64,000 nt of DNA from Pontibacter cellulosilyticus (GCF_014306105.1 NZ_JACRVF010000001.1:1194413-1258412); one strand, 5' to 3'. Counted from the stretch's first letter, positions 19,715 to 29,544 are shown. Program-made: numbers and translations. The notes: generated by a model from the letters alone, not told the origin.

Positions 19715-20947
19715 ATGGTATTAAACTATATATGGGCAGGTTTCTTCCTGATCGCCTTTGCCATTGCCCTCTTTCAACTCATTTTTTTCCAGGACTATGA
19801 TATCTTTCAGAAGCTTGTAACCAGCACGTTCGACAACGCCAAGCTTGGTTTCGAGATATCTCTGGGCCTTACTGGCGTGATGACGCTTTGGTTGGGCTTG
19901 ATGAAAGTAGGCGAAAAAGGCGGTATCATTGCCATTTTTGCAAGGCTGGTTGGGCCATTCTTCCACAAGCTGTTCCCCGAAATACCAAACAACCACCCGG
20001 TGTACGGCTCTATCCTAATGAACTTTTCAGCTAACATGCTGGGGCTCGATAACGCTGCCACACCGCTTGGCCTAAAGGCAATGAAGGAGATGCAGGAGCT
20101 CAATCCGCATAAAGAAACAGCGTCTAAGGCACAGATCATGTTCTTGGTGCTCAATACATCTGGCCTCACCATCATCCCAATTAGTGTGATGGTTTTCCGA
20201 GCCCAGTTGGGAGCAGCCGATCCTTCTGATGTGTTTATTCCAATTCTGCTGGCCACCTTTTTCTCTACCATTACAGGACTTATAGCAGTGGCTATTTATC
20301 AGCGCATTAACTTGCTGCACCCTATCGTGCTGGCTTACCTGGGCACGTTGATGCTGCTCATCATAGGCCTTATTTACTACTTCAGCATTATTCCGCAGGA
20401 GCAGGTAAGCCTTATATCTACAGTGGCCAGTAATGTTATACTTTTCTCTATCATAATATCTTTTGTGGGGCTTGCCTTATACCGAAAGGTAAATGTGTAC
20501 GAAGCCTTTATCGAGGGTGCCAAAGAAGGATTCAGCGTTGCCATTACGATCATTCCGTACCTGGTAGCTATACTTGTGGCCATTGGTGTTTTCAGGACAT
20601 CCGGCGCTTTAGACCTTCTGGTAGATGGCATCAGCTATGGAATTGCTTTAACAGGACTCAATACCGACTTCGCTCCTGCCCTGCCTGTGGCGTTTATGAA
20701 GCCACTTAGTGGCAGTGGTGCAAGGGGCATGATGGTAGAGGCGCTAAACACGTACGGTGTAGATTCTTTTGTAGGCAGATTAGCTTCTACGATCCAAGGA
20801 TCAACGGAGACTACCTTTTATATTTTGGCAGTGTACTTTGGTTCTGTTGGCATACGCAATACCAGGTATGCGCTTACCTGTGGTCTTATTGCAGATTTAG
20901 CTGGCGTTGTTGCAGCTATACTTATAGCGTATTTGTTCTTCCATTAA
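19715..20947 (+). CDS. SpmA/SpmB-like membrane protein (nucleoside-recognition domains)
   Basis: Integral membrane protein of 410 residues with about ten hydrophobic segments. Two Gate/nucleoside-recognition halves are joined: the first around 45-210 (SILMNFSANMLGLDNAATPLGL is diagnostic of SpmA) and the second around 230-405 (LPVAFMKPLSGSGARGMMVE and STIQGSTETTFYILAVYFG, diagnostic of SpmB). In Bacillus these are two separate spore-maturation proteins; the fused form is widespread in non-sporing Bacteroidota, so a general transport role is likely. The gene ends just before a strong terminator. Confidence 0.88.
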   Translation: MVLNYIWAGFFLIAFAIALFQLIFFQDYDIFQKLVTSTFDNAKLGFEISLGLTGVMTLWLGLMKVGEKGGIIAIFARLVGPFFHKLFPEIPNNHPVYGSILMNFSANMLGLDNAATPLGLKAMKEMQELNPHKETASKAQIMFLVLNTSGLTIIPISVMVFRAQLGAADPSDVFIPILLATFFSTITGLIAVAIYQRINLLHPIVLAYLGTLMLLIIGLIYYFSIIPQEQVSLISTVASNVILFSIIISFVGLALYRKVNVYEAFIEGAKEGFSVAITIIPYLVAILVAIGVFRTSGALDLLVDGISYGIALTGLNTDFAPALPVAFMKPLSGSGARGMMVEALNTYGVDSFVGRLASTIQGSTETTFYILAVYFGSVGIRNTRYALTCGLIADLAGVVAAILIAYLFFH

Positions 20948-21067
20948 GCAAGTTATACTTGCTGCCTGGCTATTTAAGTGAAGGCAAGCAGAGAAACCAA
21001 TATTGCTTAGTAAGCTTATACTTAGGTTTACTAAGCAAAAGTTAATCCTGCAGCCAGCCTATATCAA

Positions 21068-21109
21068 AAAACAAAAGCCGCTCTAAGTATAAAGAGCGGC
21101 TTTTGTTTT
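21068..21109. terminator. Bidirectional intrinsic terminator
   Basis: 17-bp perfect stem AAAACAAAAGCCGCTCT / AGAGCGGCTTTTGTTTT with an 8-base loop that contains AAGTATA. Serves the SpmA/SpmB-like gene and the convergent PAS kinase. Confidence 0.93.
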
Positions 21110-21126
21110 GTTTCTATTTTAAATCT

Positions 21127-23394
21127 TTAGTGCTTAAAGTATATTTTAAAAGTAGTGCCTACATTTTCCTGGCTATCTACTTCAATGTAACCTCCTGCAT
21201 TTTCAACCATTTTCTTTACCATATAAAGCCCGATGCCGCTACCTTCTACATGGTCGTGGAACCGTTTAAACATAGTAAAGAGCTGGCCTTTGCTGCTGGC
21301 TTTCATTCCAAGCCCATTGTCTTTTACAGTTAATACATGATACTCCTGCGTACTCTGGCAACTGATATAAATCTGTGGCTCACGAGCTGGCGAACGGTAT
21401 TTTATAGCATTAGAAATGAGGTTGTGCACAAGGCTCCGCATGTTCTTTTCTGAGAAGCGCACGGTAGGGCAATCTTCGAGATCTGACTTCAATTTTGCAC
21501 CAGAAGAATTAATCAGCGGCTCCAAGTCCAGGACGACCTCCTGTAGTACCTCCGGCAGGTTAACCATTACAGCTTCTGAGCTGTTTTCCTGCTGCAGCTT
21601 CACCACATCTGTCAAGCTGTCGATGGTCTTTTTGAAGCGATTAACAGCTCCCTGCATCAGAGTAAGAATATGCTTGACATCGCCAGTGTCTTTACCATGG
21701 GCTAAGTCGTCTGCCAGGAGCACCAGCAACCCTTCGATGTTGGCAATCGGTGCTTTTAGGTCATGTGATGCTGTATAGATAAAGTTATCTAAGTCGTTAT
21801 TGATACGGGTAAGCTCCACGTTCTTAAACTCAAGTGCCGCCTCTGCTTTCTTCTGCTCATCGACGTTGGTATTTGTTCCGATCCAGCGGATAACATTACC
21901 TTTTGCATCTTTCACAGCATAGGCTCGGGTCAGGAACCAGCAGTACTTTCCATCAGCACCTTTAAGTGGGAACGTAAGCTCCCAGGTTTCGCCTTTGCCC
22001 CAGGCCTCCCGCACAAACGAAACTACTCGCTCCACATGGTCCGGGTGGTGGACTTTTTCCCAGCCCCATCCCATCATCTCTTCTAATGTTGTACCGGTGT
22101 ATTCATACCAGCGTTCATTGTACCAGAAGATCCAACCATCAGGTTCTGCCATCCAGGCTAGGTTATGGATGTTGTTAGCAAACACTCTGAACTGTGTCTC
22201 GCTCTCTTTTAAAGCAAGTTCTGATTTCTTTCGTTCTGTTACATCACGAGTAACGGCCAGGTGCATTATGCCATCAGCGCCAGGCAGCGGAACAGCATGG
22301 GTTTCCATACTGCGTCGTGTACCCTTAAGTCCTATAACATCAAACTCCCAACTTATACTCTCACCCTTACACACCAACTGATGGTTTTTAATCCACTCTG
22401 TTTTGTGCTCCGGGGCAACAACATCAAACACACTGGCACAGCCTATCACCTCTCTTCCAGCCTCTATCATATCAAGACCAGAAGAATTCATGTGGTGGAG
22501 CGTGCCATCCGGTGAAACAATTTTTATGCACTCAGGTGTCGCATCAATAATAGCCTGTAATCTGGCTTCGCTTTGACGTAGTGCTTCTGCGTTTTCTTTC
22601 TGGTTATGCACATCAGTGGCTGTACCATACCATTTTTCAATAACTCCGGCTTTGTTACGCTGCGGAAAGGCCCTGCTTAAATGCCACCTGTACGTGCCAT
22701 CGTTCATTTTTAGCCTGTGCTCCTTTTCGTAAAAGCTGCCTTCCTCCACGGCCTTCCACCAGGCATAGGCTGTCGGCTCCACGTCCTCCTGATGAAGAAT
22801 TCCTTCCCAACTCCAGGTGCCGTTTTCTAATTTTCTTGCACCGGCAAACTCAGCTATCCTCTCGTTGTAATACGTTACTTCTCCATCTGCCTCCGCAATC
22901 CACACAACCTGGGGCATAGCGTTGGCCATTTTAATCAGTTCATTGTTATTTTCCTCCAGTTGCCGCTGAACCAGCACTTCTGTGGTGGTGTGTAAAAGGT
23001 AAAGCACTTCCCCGCTACTACCCAGAATAGGCTTAGTTTGCGCAGACCAATAACGCGCCTCAAATACACCTGCTGCATTTAGTACGTCGTAGCGAATAAC
23101 AGGCATTTGGTCTGGCTGCTTCAGCTCAATCACATTGTTAAGTGATTTTTTCAGGCTGGAGGGGCCTGTTGCCTTTATCGCCTCGGGGTTCTCCGGATAC
23201 ACCTCAAAAACGCTTCTGCCTATTACATTCTCCCTTTTCTTATTTGTAATCCATAGCAAATCATCGCTTACGGCTACAACAGTAAAGTGCGGAGCGTCAG
23301 GTTTGAAAATGATAACATTTCCAGGCATGGCGTTCAGGATCAATTCAAAATCCACCGCTGGAGTCTGGTCTGTCTTAGGAGAAGTATAAGGCAT
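21127..23394 (-). CDS. Multi-PAS sensor histidine kinase
   Basis: Cytoplasmic sensor kinase of about 755 residues with no membrane segment when started at 23394. Four PAS domains follow one another (about 10-130, 150-265, 275-395 and 400-525); the second and fourth have the PAS_3 form with GWGWEKVHHPD and IGTNTNVDEQ motifs. The transmitter has H544 in [17 protein letters not shown] and an ATPase domain with N, G1 (KDNGLGM), F and G2 (GSGIGLYMVKKMVE) boxes. There is no receiver and no regulator gene alongside, so the partner is unknown. The frame continues upstream to 23466, but the added residues are a poor hydrophobic leader. The transmitter closely resembles that of the kinase at 44285. Confidence 0.9.
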   Translation of the reverse strand: MPYTSPKTDQTPAVDFELILNAMPGNVIIFKPDAPHFTVVAVSDDLLWITNKKRENVIGRSVFEVYPENPEAIKATGPSSLKKSLNNVIELKQPDQMPVIRYDVLNAAGVFEARYWSAQTKPILGSSGEVLYLLHTTTEVLVQRQLEENNNELIKMANAMPQVVWIAEADGEVTYYNERIAEFAGARKLENGTWSWEGILHQEDVEPTAYAWWKAVEEGSFYEKEHRLKMNDGTYRWHLSRAFPQRNKAGVIEKWYGTATDVHNQKENAEALRQSEARLQAIIDATPECIKIVSPDGTLHHMNSSGLDMIEAGREVIGCASVFDVVAPEHKTEWIKNHQLVCKGESISWEFDVIGLKGTRRSMETHAVPLPGADGIMHLAVTRDVTERKKSELALKESETQFRVFANNIHNLAWMAEPDGWIFWYNERWYEYTGTTLEEMMGWGWEKVHHPDHVERVVSFVREAWGKGETWELTFPLKGADGKYCWFLTRAYAVKDAKGNVIRWIGTNTNVDEQKKAEAALEFKNVELTRINNDLDNFIYTASHDLKAPIANIEGLLVLLADDLAHGKDTGDVKHILTLMQGAVNRFKKTIDSLTDVVKLQQENSSEAVMVNLPEVLQEVVLDLEPLINSSGAKLKSDLEDCPTVRFSEKNMRSLVHNLISNAIKYRSPAREPQIYISCQSTQEYHVLTVKDNGLGMKASSKGQLFTMFKRFHDHVEGSGIGLYMVKKMVENAGGYIEVDSQENVGTTFKIYFKH

Positions 23395-23796
23395 AAAGAA
23401 AATAGTTATCGAAAGATAAGCAATGCATCGTACAATGTGTAAACAATAATGCCGAAAGTTTGGCAAACGATGCTTAAAAAAGATAAGTTACTCTAAACAA
23501 ACACCTATCTGTGTTGCTAGTTTGCTAACAGCAACTTCCAAACCATCAAAATGTTTAAGCCTTAAAAACACACCTCCTACTCCAGCACACCCTGAGTTAT
23601 ACTTGCCAAACGTTCTGGAGCACTATATTTAAGCGTAATTACAAATAACTCAAAGCTTTTGCCATCAAACTGAATTAACTTACCACCTATATAAGAAACT
23701 TGGGAAGCCAGAGAGACAAAGAGAATGCTATTTCGCTTAATCCGTAATTAAATATTGTAAGCCAGTGCACTGGCGTACAATATTTATACTTATAGA
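23395..23796. other. Intergenic region between kinase and transglycosylase genes
   Basis: About 400 bp, AT-rich, no coding frame. Apart from the hairpin at 23750-23785 nothing stands out; the kinase promoter must lie here. Confidence 0.5.
23750..23785 (-). terminator. Long hairpin after lytic transglycosylase gene
   Basis: Arms AAATATTGTA and TACAATATTT enclose the perfect palindrome GCCAGTGCACTGGC with a single mismatch between them. It lies 12 bp beyond the transglycosylase stop, and the leftward strand then reads into AT-rich sequence. Confidence 0.65.
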
Positions 23797-24717
23797 TTAT
23801 TCAGGCATTTGCAGTACGTACTCTCTACCTTGTGGAACTGTTAATTTATAACCCTTTATCCAAGGGTTGTAAAAGCGTAGCGTTTTATAGTTTGTACCAT
23901 TCTCCAGTGCAAATTCCGGTAAATCGGAGACAGATGCAGTAACTTTTAATGAACGGGCAGCCAGTGGCTGGTAGCCATGCTCCTCAGATAAATCAAAGCC
24001 ATACTTTTGCGGATTGCCCAGCACTTCTTTCAGGGCCAGTATCCGGAACATATAGCGTGAGGTTTCATCGTTGAGGTGCAGGTCGTAGTATGAATCTACG
24101 CCTTGTCTTTCCAGGGCACGATCCAGGCCACCCATGCCTCGGTTGTACGAAGCAGCAGCATTTGTCCAGGACCCGAAGCGTTTCTTTGCTGTTTTCAGGT
24201 ACCGAACAGCAGCCAGTGTTGCTTTTTCTACATGAAAGCGCTCATCCACTTCCCCGTTCACGATCAGGCCATAGCCACGGGCCGTATCGGGCATCAACTG
24301 CCAGAAGCCAGCCGCCCCGGCAGGCGATGTTACATGGCCGAAAAGACTCTCAGCCAATGCCAGGTACACAAAATCTTCCGGGATGTCGTTTTCTTTTAGC
24401 AGCGCCCTGATCTCTGGCATATAGCGTTGCATACGCTTTAGCCCGAGCAGCGTGGTAGCGTGTAAGTATGAATTTACCAACAGCTCACGATCCAGGCGTT
24501 CTGCCACATCCGGTACATGCAGCGGCACCGGCTCTCCGGCAAACGTCATGGCAGCTGGTAAAGGGGGAGAGCTGATCAGCTGCTTATTTACTTTTATGTC
24601 CACATTTTCTGCTTCGGTTGCAAAAGCTTCGTGCCTTGCCTGCTGCTGGCTACACAACTGCAATGCTACAATTATGATTAAAGTAGCCCAAACATACTTC
24701 CAGATCTGCTGTGCCAT
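23797..24717 (-). CDS. Lytic murein transglycosylase (SLT, MltD-like)
   Basis: Cleaves the glycan strands of peptidoglycan with formation of 1,6-anhydro ends. 306 residues, with an N-terminal hydrophobic anchor or signal at 8-22. The GH23/SLT domain covers about 100-230: catalytic E123 in YLALAESLFGH, then SPAGAAGFWQLMPDTARGYGL and a C-terminal AAASYNRGMGGLDRALE segment, all diagnostic. The last 60 residues (YKTLRFYNPWIKGYKLTVPQGREYVL) resemble the region between SLT and LysM repeats in MltD, but no complete LysM is present, so it is a short form. The residue before C22 is leucine, so lipid attachment is doubtful. Confidence 0.92.
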   Translation of the reverse strand: MAQQIWKYVWATLIIIVALQLCSQQQARHEAFATEAENVDIKVNKQLISSPPLPAAMTFAGEPVPLHVPDVAERLDRELLVNSYLHATTLLGLKRMQRYMPEIRALLKENDIPEDFVYLALAESLFGHVTSPAGAAGFWQLMPDTARGYGLIVNGEVDERFHVEKATLAAVRYLKTAKKRFGSWTNAAASYNRGMGGLDRALERQGVDSYYDLHLNDETSRYMFRILALKEVLGNPQKYGFDLSEEHGYQPLAARSLKVTASVSDLPEFALENGTNYKTLRFYNPWIKGYKLTVPQGREYVLQMPE

Positions 24718-25219
24718 TGTCTTCTCCTTTCTGGTTAGTTTATTTTCAAATTAATAACACGCTTCGCGCCAACTTATTCTTTAAGTTAAGTAAAAATTAC
24801 AAAATTAGCAGGGCTGGCATGGATATAAACAACATGTTCTTAGTATCTTATCAAAGGCAGCTATCCTATGGCTTGTATATAGATTAACGAATTTCACAGA
24901 ACTTGTTCTGCATAATAAGCTATAAATCTATTTTTTAGACTCTCTTCTGTTTCTTACGCTCATTTTCTCTCCGTCAGTACTTATTTATTAAGGTGTAATC
25001 AATAAGTAAGTGTAATCATACCCCTAACTGTAGCAGTTAGTAAGGCTAGTTAATTGACTACAAACAGCAATAGGAATAAATAAGCAACTTCGTTTCATGG
25101 GAACGTCCTACCAATTCTTATAAACATACACCTAATGTTATATTTTTATTAACTATATATAACATATAAAATACTTTGCTTTTATTGCAACGCCTTACTC
25201 ACCTTTAAATCAACCCAAC
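24718..25219. other. Divergent intergenic region, transglycosylase / nuclease
   Basis: 500 bp of very AT-rich DNA holding both divergent promoters. A direct repeat of GTGTAATCA is present at 24993-25001 and 25010-25018. A TATAAAATACTTTG stretch near 25166-25179 resembles a promoter -7 box with a wrong internal spacing. No coding frame seen. Confidence 0.5.
24993..25018. repeat. Direct repeat GTGTAATCA, 17 bp period
   Basis: Two identical 9-mers, 24993-25001 and 25010-25018, about 200 bp before the nuclease gene. Such spacing suits a dimeric regulator binding about one and a half helix turns apart; function is inference. Confidence 0.35.
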
Positions 25220-27082
25220 ATGAAACACAGTTACTTTATTAAATGGCTGTTTGTCTTATCAGCCTTCGTCACGTTCTCTTCCTGTAACCTGGAGCAAGAG
25301 GATATCAAGCCAAATCCAGGCCTATATGTTTCCCAATCTGCTGCTGTTACTTCCACTCTATTCGTAGAAGGATACGAAACAGCTTACAAAGGGAGCTACG
25401 CAGCTGCATCGGTAAGTTTCTCTAACGGCCCTTGGATGCTGCAGGAGGCTCTTACAGGTACCACCTCATCCGACGCAAAAAGCGGCACACAGTCTGTCCG
25501 GATCAGAGACCTGGGCAAGGCAAGTATGGAATTCGATTTACCTGACGGAGCCAAGTCTGTAACATTAAGCTACGCCAAATATGGCGGCGACAAAAACTCA
25601 AGCTTTGAGGTTTTCTATTCTACTAACGGAGGTACCAGCTGGCAGTCAGCTGGCAGTGCTGTAACTGTAAGTAAAACATCACTGCAGCAGGTTACTTTTC
25701 CGCTTAACATTTATGGCGCTATTCGCTTCGAAGTTCGTAAGATAAGCGGTGGCAGCAACCGGATTAACATCGACAACTTCTCTGTTGAGTCTAACCCTGC
25801 ACCTGTTGCGGCAGACTTTCTGGAAGACTTCGAAAGCGGCTCGAAAGGAAGCTATGCAGCTGCCTCTGTAACACTTGCCTCTGGTAGCTGGTTACTGAAC
25901 GAAGCCTTGATCGGCACCTTAGAATCTGACAGAAAATCAGGCACTAAATCAGTGCGTATCCGCGACTTGGGCACTCTGGAAATGCAGTTTGACCAAAACG
26001 GAGCACAAACTGTAAGTATAAGCCACGCTGTGTACGGAACTGACGGATCTAGTACCTGGGAGCTACAGTCATCTACTGACGGTGGCGCTACATGGATAAA
26101 GCAAGGCAGTACTATTACCTCCTCTTCTACTACGTTAGAAACAGTATCTTTTAGCGTTGCCATTTCTTCTTCTGTAAGGTTCAGAGTTGTAAAGCTGAGC
26201 GGCAGCGGAAATCGCATTAACATCGACGACTTTACCATCAGCGGTACCAGCACTGGCACCGGAGGCAGCACAGGCGGAGGTTCTGACGATGGCGGAACTG
26301 GTGGCAGTACAGGTGGCGATACCGGCAACACGTCAGGTTCTGTTCACCTAACAATGGGTAACCCATCGGGTGCCATCACAGATGTAAATGCGCCAAACAA
26401 TTACCTGCTGCTGAAGAATCAGTTTGTAATGTCGTATAGCCGCGACAAAGGAACGGCAAACTGGGTAAGCTGGCACCTGGACGAATCGTGGTTGGGCAGC
26501 ACACCGCGCCAGGACGACTTCCGTGCCGATAACACCTTGCCATCTGGCTGGTACCAGGTAAGCGCAACAGATTATTCTTACAGCGGTTTTGACCGAGGCC
26601 ATATGTGCCCATCTGCAGACAGAACCCTAACTGTAACAGATAACTCGATGACCTTCCTGATGACGAACATGATTCCGCAGGCACCTAACAACAATCGTTT
26701 GGGTTGGGCAAGTTTAGAGAGCTACTGCCGCTCGTTGCTTTCAGGTGGTTATGAGATATACATTATCTCTGGTGGCTATGGTGTGGGCGGTACAGGCTCT
26801 AACGGTTATGCAACTACTATCGCTAACGGTAAAGTAACAGTTCCGGCATCTACCTGGAAAGTTATACTTATCATACCTGACGGCGACAACGATGCAAGCC
26901 GTGTAACTACAAGTGCCAGAGTAATTGCAGTGGACATGCCAAACGACAATAGTGTATCCTCAGACTGGAAGCTGTATAAAACTTCTGTAGACGCTATAGA
27001 AGCGAAGACAGGCTATGATTTCTTTAGCCTGGTAGCCGATGATGTAGAAACTATTATCGAGGCAACAGTAGATAATCAGTAA
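25220..27082 (+). CDS. Secreted DNA/RNA non-specific endonuclease lipoprotein
   Basis: Exported nuclease of the NucA/EndoG (beta-beta-alpha metal) family. 620 residues. Lipobox FSSC with C22 is followed by an acidic LEQEDIK. Two copies of a roughly 140-residue beta-sandwich module follow (about 49-190 and 200-341); they share SYAAASV, SVRIRDLG, STDGG/STNGG and a closing NRINIDNF/NRINIDDF. A Gly/Ser/Thr linker (342-373) leads to the nuclease domain at 375-620, with catalytic H461 in GFDRGHMCPSADR and the metal-site asparagines in MIPQAPNNN. Likely roles are nutrient release from extracellular DNA, biofilm remodelling or defence. The duplicated modules may bind DNA or glycan. Confidence 0.92.
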   Translation: MKHSYFIKWLFVLSAFVTFSSCNLEQEDIKPNPGLYVSQSAAVTSTLFVEGYETAYKGSYAAASVSFSNGPWMLQEALTGTTSSDAKSGTQSVRIRDLGKASMEFDLPDGAKSVTLSYAKYGGDKNSSFEVFYSTNGGTSWQSAGSAVTVSKTSLQQVTFPLNIYGAIRFEVRKISGGSNRINIDNFSVESNPAPVAADFLEDFESGSKGSYAAASVTLASGSWLLNEALIGTLESDRKSGTKSVRIRDLGTLEMQFDQNGAQTVSISHAVYGTDGSSTWELQSSTDGGATWIKQGSTITSSSTTLETVSFSVAISSSVRFRVVKLSGSGNRINIDDFTISGTSTGTGGSTGGGSDDGGTGGSTGGDTGNTSGSVHLTMGNPSGAITDVNAPNNYLLLKNQFVMSYSRDKGTANWVSWHLDESWLGSTPRQDDFRADNTLPSGWYQVSATDYSYSGFDRGHMCPSADRTLTVTDNSMTFLMTNMIPQAPNNNRLGWASLESYCRSLLSGGYEIYIISGGYGVGGTGSNGYATTIANGKVTVPASTWKVILIIPDGDNDASRVTTSARVIAVDMPNDNSVSSDWKLYKTSVDAIEAKTGYDFFSLVADDVETIIEATVDNQ

Positions 27083-27113
27083 ATAAAGTATAACTTATCT
27101 CGTGAGTAAGGCA

Positions 27114-27145
27114 AAAGAGGCACGCTAGTCACAGCGTGCCTCTTT
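27114..27145. terminator. Bidirectional intrinsic terminator
   Basis: 13-bp perfect stem AAAGAGGCACGCT / AGCGTGCCTCTTT with a 6-base loop, between the convergent nuclease and acetyltransferase genes. Confidence 0.9.
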
Positions 27146-27183
27146 CTTTTTGTGGCTTATACTTCAGTTTATACCTGGCTGGA

Positions 27184-27729
27184 TCAACCAGGCTCACAGG
27201 CTAGTTGCTCCTGAACTACTTTCTGCCCTATCGGCTGTAGTTGCTTTATCACACGTGCTGGGTTTCCGACGGCAATTGAGTTATCCGGAATATCTTTTAC
27301 TACCACAGATCCGGCACCGATCCTGACGTTGTTTCCTACCCTTATTTCCCCAATAATACACACATTGGAACCCAGCTCTACGTTGTTTCCGATTACAGGA
27401 GAACCAGAGTAAGAACCATCCTCGCGGCGGATGTTACCCAAGGTGGTGGAGTGCCTGAAAAAGCAATTCTCCCCGATAACAGTACAGCCGTTTACTACCA
27501 GTGCATGACCATGCCCCAGGTAAAAATTCTTGCCTACTTTAGTCCAGTGGGGCAGTTCGATGCACATAAACCACTCCACAAATACCTTATAAAAAGCCAG
27601 GTAGGGTAACCAGATCACCCTGAGCAACGGATGGAGAGAAGCAGGTCGGGCAAGCCGGAACAGCACCATTACCAGGCGGCCTTTCAGGTTACCTTTGTTC
27701 GCATCCCAATCCTGAAAAATATATGACAT
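27184..27729 (-). CDS. Hexapeptide-repeat acyltransferase, serine acetyltransferase-like
   Basis: Left-handed beta-helix acetyltransferase of 181 residues. The hexapeptide repeats run from about 70 to 160 (HALVVNGCTVIGENCFF, then IGNNVELGSNVCIIGEIRVGNNVRIGAGSVVVKDIP) and end in the common SIAVGNPARVIK. The YLGHGHALVVNG and HSTTLGN positions resemble CysE and WcaB-type enzymes, with the catalytic histidine in LGHGHA. The short helical N-terminus lacks the full CysE hexamer domain, so transfer to a sugar of a surface polysaccharide is as likely as to serine. No cysteine or polysaccharide genes are next to it. Confidence 0.82.
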   Translation of the reverse strand: MSYIFQDWDANKGNLKGRLVMVLFRLARPASLHPLLRVIWLPYLAFYKVFVEWFMCIELPHWTKVGKNFYLGHGHALVVNGCTVIGENCFFRHSTTLGNIRREDGSYSGSPVIGNNVELGSNVCIIGEIRVGNNVRIGAGSVVVKDIPDNSIAVGNPARVIKQLQPIGQKVVQEQLACEPG

Positions 27730-27850
27730 AAATTTATACTTGCGTTTGTGTTTCGGTGTGGCTTTACGGCGAGGCTATACCTGGCGTTGCACAACCATAG
27801 TTTATAATAGCCACCTGGCTGCACCTAATTTAATTGTATTTACTATTGGT

Positions 27851-29365
27851 TTATTTCCTGATTTGCTGCACCGACTCCAGCTCGAGCACCTCCGATGTAT
27901 AAGCTCTTACTTCGTGAAGCAATGCCTCGTTCTCAGCCAAAGACTGCCCATAAGAAGGTATCATCTCGCGCAGCTTGTTCGTCCATTCCGGTGTTCGCAC
28001 TTTTTCGGGGAAGCACTTTTCGAGCAGGCTCAGCATGATGGACACTGCCGTAGAGGCACCCGGCGATGCGCCCAGCAAGGCTGCCAGTGTGCCATCCGCA
28101 GAACTGATCACCTCTGTTCCGAACTCCAATACGCCCACATGGTCGGGATGCTTTTTGATAACCTGCACTCGCTTGCCTGCATGTTCCAATACCCAGTCTT
28201 CCTGTTTTGCTTGAGGCATGTACTCACGCAGCGACACCATTCTGTCTTCGGGTGTCTGGAGCACCTGGTTTACAAGATACTTTGTAAGCGGAATATTACG
28301 CAGGCCAGCCGCCACCATCGGACGCAGGTTGCCCAGCTTTACGGACATAGGCAAATCTAGGAAAGAGCCCTGCTTTAGGAACCTGGTGGTAAAGCCGGCA
28401 TAAGGTCCAAAAAGCAACTCTCTTTTGCCGTTGATAAAACGCGAATCCAGGTGCGGCACCGACATTGGCGGAGAACCCACTGCTGCCTTACCGTATACTT
28501 TGCCATAATGTTTTTCGATCACCTCAGGGTTTGTGCACTTTAGCCACTGGCCGCTTACCGGAAATCCGCCGTAGCCCTCCCCTTCCGGTATGCCCGACTT
28601 CATGAGCAAAGGCAACGCACCGCCGCCAGCACCAATAAACACAAAGCGGGTACGTACTTTTATACTTTCATCTGTGTTAACATTTCTGATCTTCAGGCGC
28701 CAGCTCGAATCGCTTTTCTGGCGCAGCTTGCGCACCTCGTGGCAGAAATGCAGTGTAACTCCCGGCTGCTGCTGTAGATACCGGATCATGCCACGGGTAA
28801 GAGCTCCGAAGTTAACGTCTGTACCGATGGGCATGTAAGTGGCAGCAACTTTCTCGGTTATGGTACGGCCATCCATGATCAGGGGCATCCAACGCAACAA
28901 CTGCTGCGGGTCTTCGGAATATTGCATGCCTCTGAAGAGGTGGCTCTGCTGCATTGCCTCGTAACGTTTCCTAAGGAAGTCTACGTTTTTGTCTCCCCAC
29001 ACAAAGCTCATGTGCGGAACACTGTTGATGAAATCCAAGGGCAGGTTTATTAGGTGGTTCCCCACCATATGTGCCCAGAACTGCCTCGAAATATCAAATG
29101 ATTCTGAGATCCGGATGGCTTTAGAGATATCAATGCTACCGTCGGCCTGCTCGGGGGTGTAGTTGAGTTCGCAAAATGCTGCGTGCCCTGTACCTGCGTT
29201 GTTCCAGGCATCAGAACTTTCTGCGGCTGCCTCATCCAAACGCTCATATATCTCAATAGTAAGGGTGGGGTCCAGTTGCTTGAGCAGCATACCAAGCGTT
29301 GCACTCATTATACCGGCTCCTATCAATACTACATCAGGTTCTTTGTCTTTGCTTTTTCCGAACAT
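27851..29365 (-). CDS. mqo: Malate:quinone oxidoreductase
   Basis: FAD enzyme at the membrane face that oxidises malate to oxaloacetate and passes electrons to the quinone pool, joining the citric acid cycle to respiration. With the start at 29365 it has 504 residues, the normal length. The dinucleotide-binding motif VVLIGAGIMSATLG is at 11-24. ESSDAWNNAGTGHAAFCELNYTP (about 48-70) and GPYAGFTTRFLKQGS are hallmarks of the family, and SPGASTAVSIMLSLLEKCFP lies near the end. The longer frame to 29443 adds 26 residues ahead of the FAD motif without any family match. It sits alone between two unrelated leftward genes. Confidence 0.94.
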   Translation of the reverse strand: MFGKSKDKEPDVVLIGAGIMSATLGMLLKQLDPTLTIEIYERLDEAAAESSDAWNNAGTGHAAFCELNYTPEQADGSIDISKAIRISESFDISRQFWAHMVGNHLINLPLDFINSVPHMSFVWGDKNVDFLRKRYEAMQQSHLFRGMQYSEDPQQLLRWMPLIMDGRTITEKVAATYMPIGTDVNFGALTRGMIRYLQQQPGVTLHFCHEVRKLRQKSDSSWRLKIRNVNTDESIKVRTRFVFIGAGGGALPLLMKSGIPEGEGYGGFPVSGQWLKCTNPEVIEKHYGKVYGKAAVGSPPMSVPHLDSRFINGKRELLFGPYAGFTTRFLKQGSFLDLPMSVKLGNLRPMVAAGLRNIPLTKYLVNQVLQTPEDRMVSLREYMPQAKQEDWVLEHAGKRVQVIKKHPDHVGVLEFGTEVISSADGTLAALLGASPGASTAVSIMLSLLEKCFPEKVRTPEWTNKLREMIPSYGQSLAENEALLHEVRAYTSEVLELESVQQIRK

Positions 29366-29544
29366 ACTATAAACTTTATTCAGGTAATGAAATGCTGCCA
29401 TACTTAAGCAGGTACTAACAGCAATTTCATCAGGGTTAAACACGCATATATTTCTGCCACTTAAGCTATACTTCAGCAGGCTTAAATGGATTGTTTGATA
29501 AAACGTAGATTTTACCTTTTAGGTGGATGTTTTTCGTTTAATTC

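Noticed and set aside
27740..28360. 206-codon rightward frame opposite mqo
   Set aside because: His/Cys/Arg-rich composition with no domain; mqo on the other strand is unmistakable.
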